Assembly (NCBI RefSeq): GCF_036924535.1
Contig: NZ_JAZHRT010000001.1
Location: 7,750,001-7,814,000, forward strand
From: Bradyrhizobium sp. AZCC 2262
GTDB lineage: Bacteria; Pseudomonadota; Alphaproteobacteria; Rhizobiales; Xanthobacteraceae
Direction: 5' to 3'
DNA: 64,000 bases
Under the pieces are notes generated by a model that saw nothing but the letters and a program-made list of their open reading frames with translations, had not been told where the DNA came from and did no database searches. Position numbers and translations under genes: made by a program. This document shows, piece by piece, positions 63,196 to 64,000 of this stretch (its first letter is position 1; each line of letters starts with the position of its first letter).

Positions 63196-64000
63196 ATGAA
63201 ACGCCCCGCGCTCAAAAACTTTCGCCGCATCCTCGTCAAGGTCGGCTCCTCGCTGCTGGTCGATTCCGACGCCGGCGAGGTCCGCGCCAAATGGCTGTCG
63301 GCGCTGGTCGCCGATATCGCCAAGCTGCACGGCGAAGGCCGTGACGTTCTGGTCGTATCGTCGGGTTCGATTGCGCTCGGACGCAGCCGCCTGAAATTGC
63401 CGCGCGGCCCGCTGAAGCTCGAGGAAAGCCAGGGCGCCGCCGCGGTGGGACAGATCGCGCTGGCGCGGATCTGGTCGGAGGTGCTTGGCGCTCACGGCAT
63501 CGGCGCCGGACAGATTCTTGTGACGCTGCAGGACACCGAGGAGCGCCGCCGCTATCTCAACGCCCGCTCGACGATTGCAAAACTTCTGGAATGGCGCGCG
63601 GTGCCCGTGATCAACGAGAACGACACGGTGGCGACCAACGAAATCCGTTACGGCGACAATGACCGCCTCGCCGCGCGCGTCGCCACCATGGCCAGCGCCG
63701 ACCTGCTGATCCTGCTGTCCGATATCGACGGCCTCTACGACGCGCCGCCCGGCGCCAATCCGAACGCAAAGCTGATTCCGATCGTCGAATCCGTCACCTC
63801 GGAGATCGAGGGCATGGCGGGCGCGGCGGAATCCGAACTGTCGCGCGGCGGCATGTTCACCAAGATCGAGGCGGCGAAGATCGCGACCACATCGGGCACG
63901 CACATGCTGATCGCATCGGGCAAGATCCAGCATCCGTTGCAGGCGATTGCCGATGGCGGCCGCTGCACCTGGTTCCTGACGCCAGCCAATCCCGTCACCG
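63196..64000 (+). CDS. proB: Glutamate 5-kinase (5' part)
   Basis: Starts at ATG 63196 ([20 protein letters not shown]) and runs off the window after about 268 codons without a stop. The kinase core is clear: [29 protein letters not shown] and [11 protein letters not shown], with [16 protein letters not shown] near the end. Catalyses the first step of proline synthesis from glutamate. A C-terminal PUA domain would lie beyond the edge. Follows obgE. Confidence 0.95.
   Translation, partial: MKRPALKNFRRILVKVGSSLLVDSDAGEVRAKWLSALVADIAKLHGEGRDVLVVSSGSIALGRSRLKLPRGPLKLEESQGAAAVGQIALARIWSEVLGAHGIGAGQILVTLQDTEERRRYLNARSTIAKLLEWRAVPVINENDTVATNEIRYGDNDRLAARVATMASADLLILLSDIDGLYDAPPGANPNAKLIPIVESVTSEIEGMAGAAESELSRGGMFTKIEAAKIATTSGTHMLIASGKIQHPLQAIADGGRCTWFLTPANPVT

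Overview
The window is a GC-rich chromosomal segment of an alphaproteobacterium, most likely Bradyrhizobium or a close Bradyrhizobiaceae relative. The evidence is protein style and gene content: FixJ/LuxR-type regulators, a PilZ protein behind a che operon, TctC-type binding proteins without membrane partners, and the block rplU-rpmA-GNAT-DMT-MaoC-obgE-proB. Several families of short palindromic intergenic repeats also fit. No phage, plasmid, IS element or CRISPR array was seen. The assignment rests on recognition only; no database was searched.

Layout. 0-9 kb: an LssY_C-domain protein, a serine-glyoxylate-type aminotransferase, a three-gene ABC importer of the Fe3+/2-aminoethylphosphonate type, and an oligopeptidase B-like peptidase. 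8.9-14.3 kb: a TetR regulator divergent from an RND efflux pair, with a clear promoter between them. 14.4-23.2 kb: a minus-strand sugar-acid catabolic cluster (NitT/TauT-type ABC importer, IlvD/Edd dehydratase, exported SMP-30 lactonase, RraA-like protein, aldehyde dehydrogenase). It is divergent from a GntR/FCD regulator, and a 26-bp near-ideal palindrome lies between them.

23.3-38 kb: a signalling island with a large hybrid histidine kinase, a FixJ/LuxR response regulator, the operon cheA-cheW-cheY-cheR-pilZ, two paralogous single-domain receivers, a Crp-like regulator, a second CheY-like protein, a small unknown protein and a LuxR-type protein with a degenerate histidine-kinase-like N-terminus. 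Five intergenic sites fitting CCGTA-N4-TACGG (three exact, two with one mismatch) precede genes of this island. I regard this as the best candidate for an undescribed regulatory circuit.

38-47.4 kb: small periplasmic or unknown proteins, a NagZ-like glycosidase, a Gly/His-rich secreted peptide, a Sel1-repeat protein heading a MacAB/DevBCA-like exporter operon, a methyltransferase and a serine beta-lactamase-like hydrolase. 47.6-55.8 kb: an IclR-controlled degradative cluster with two FAD monooxygenases, a ThDP-dependent enzyme and two TctC binding proteins. Two matching operator-like inverted repeats suggest IclR controls both sides.

55.8-64 kb: housekeeping DNA with tRNA-Ser(CGA), an alpha/beta hydrolase, a ROK-like protein whose motifs occur in circularly permuted order, rplU-rpmA with promoter and terminator, a GNAT acetyltransferase, a DMT transporter, a MaoC-like protein, obgE and the 5' part of proB.
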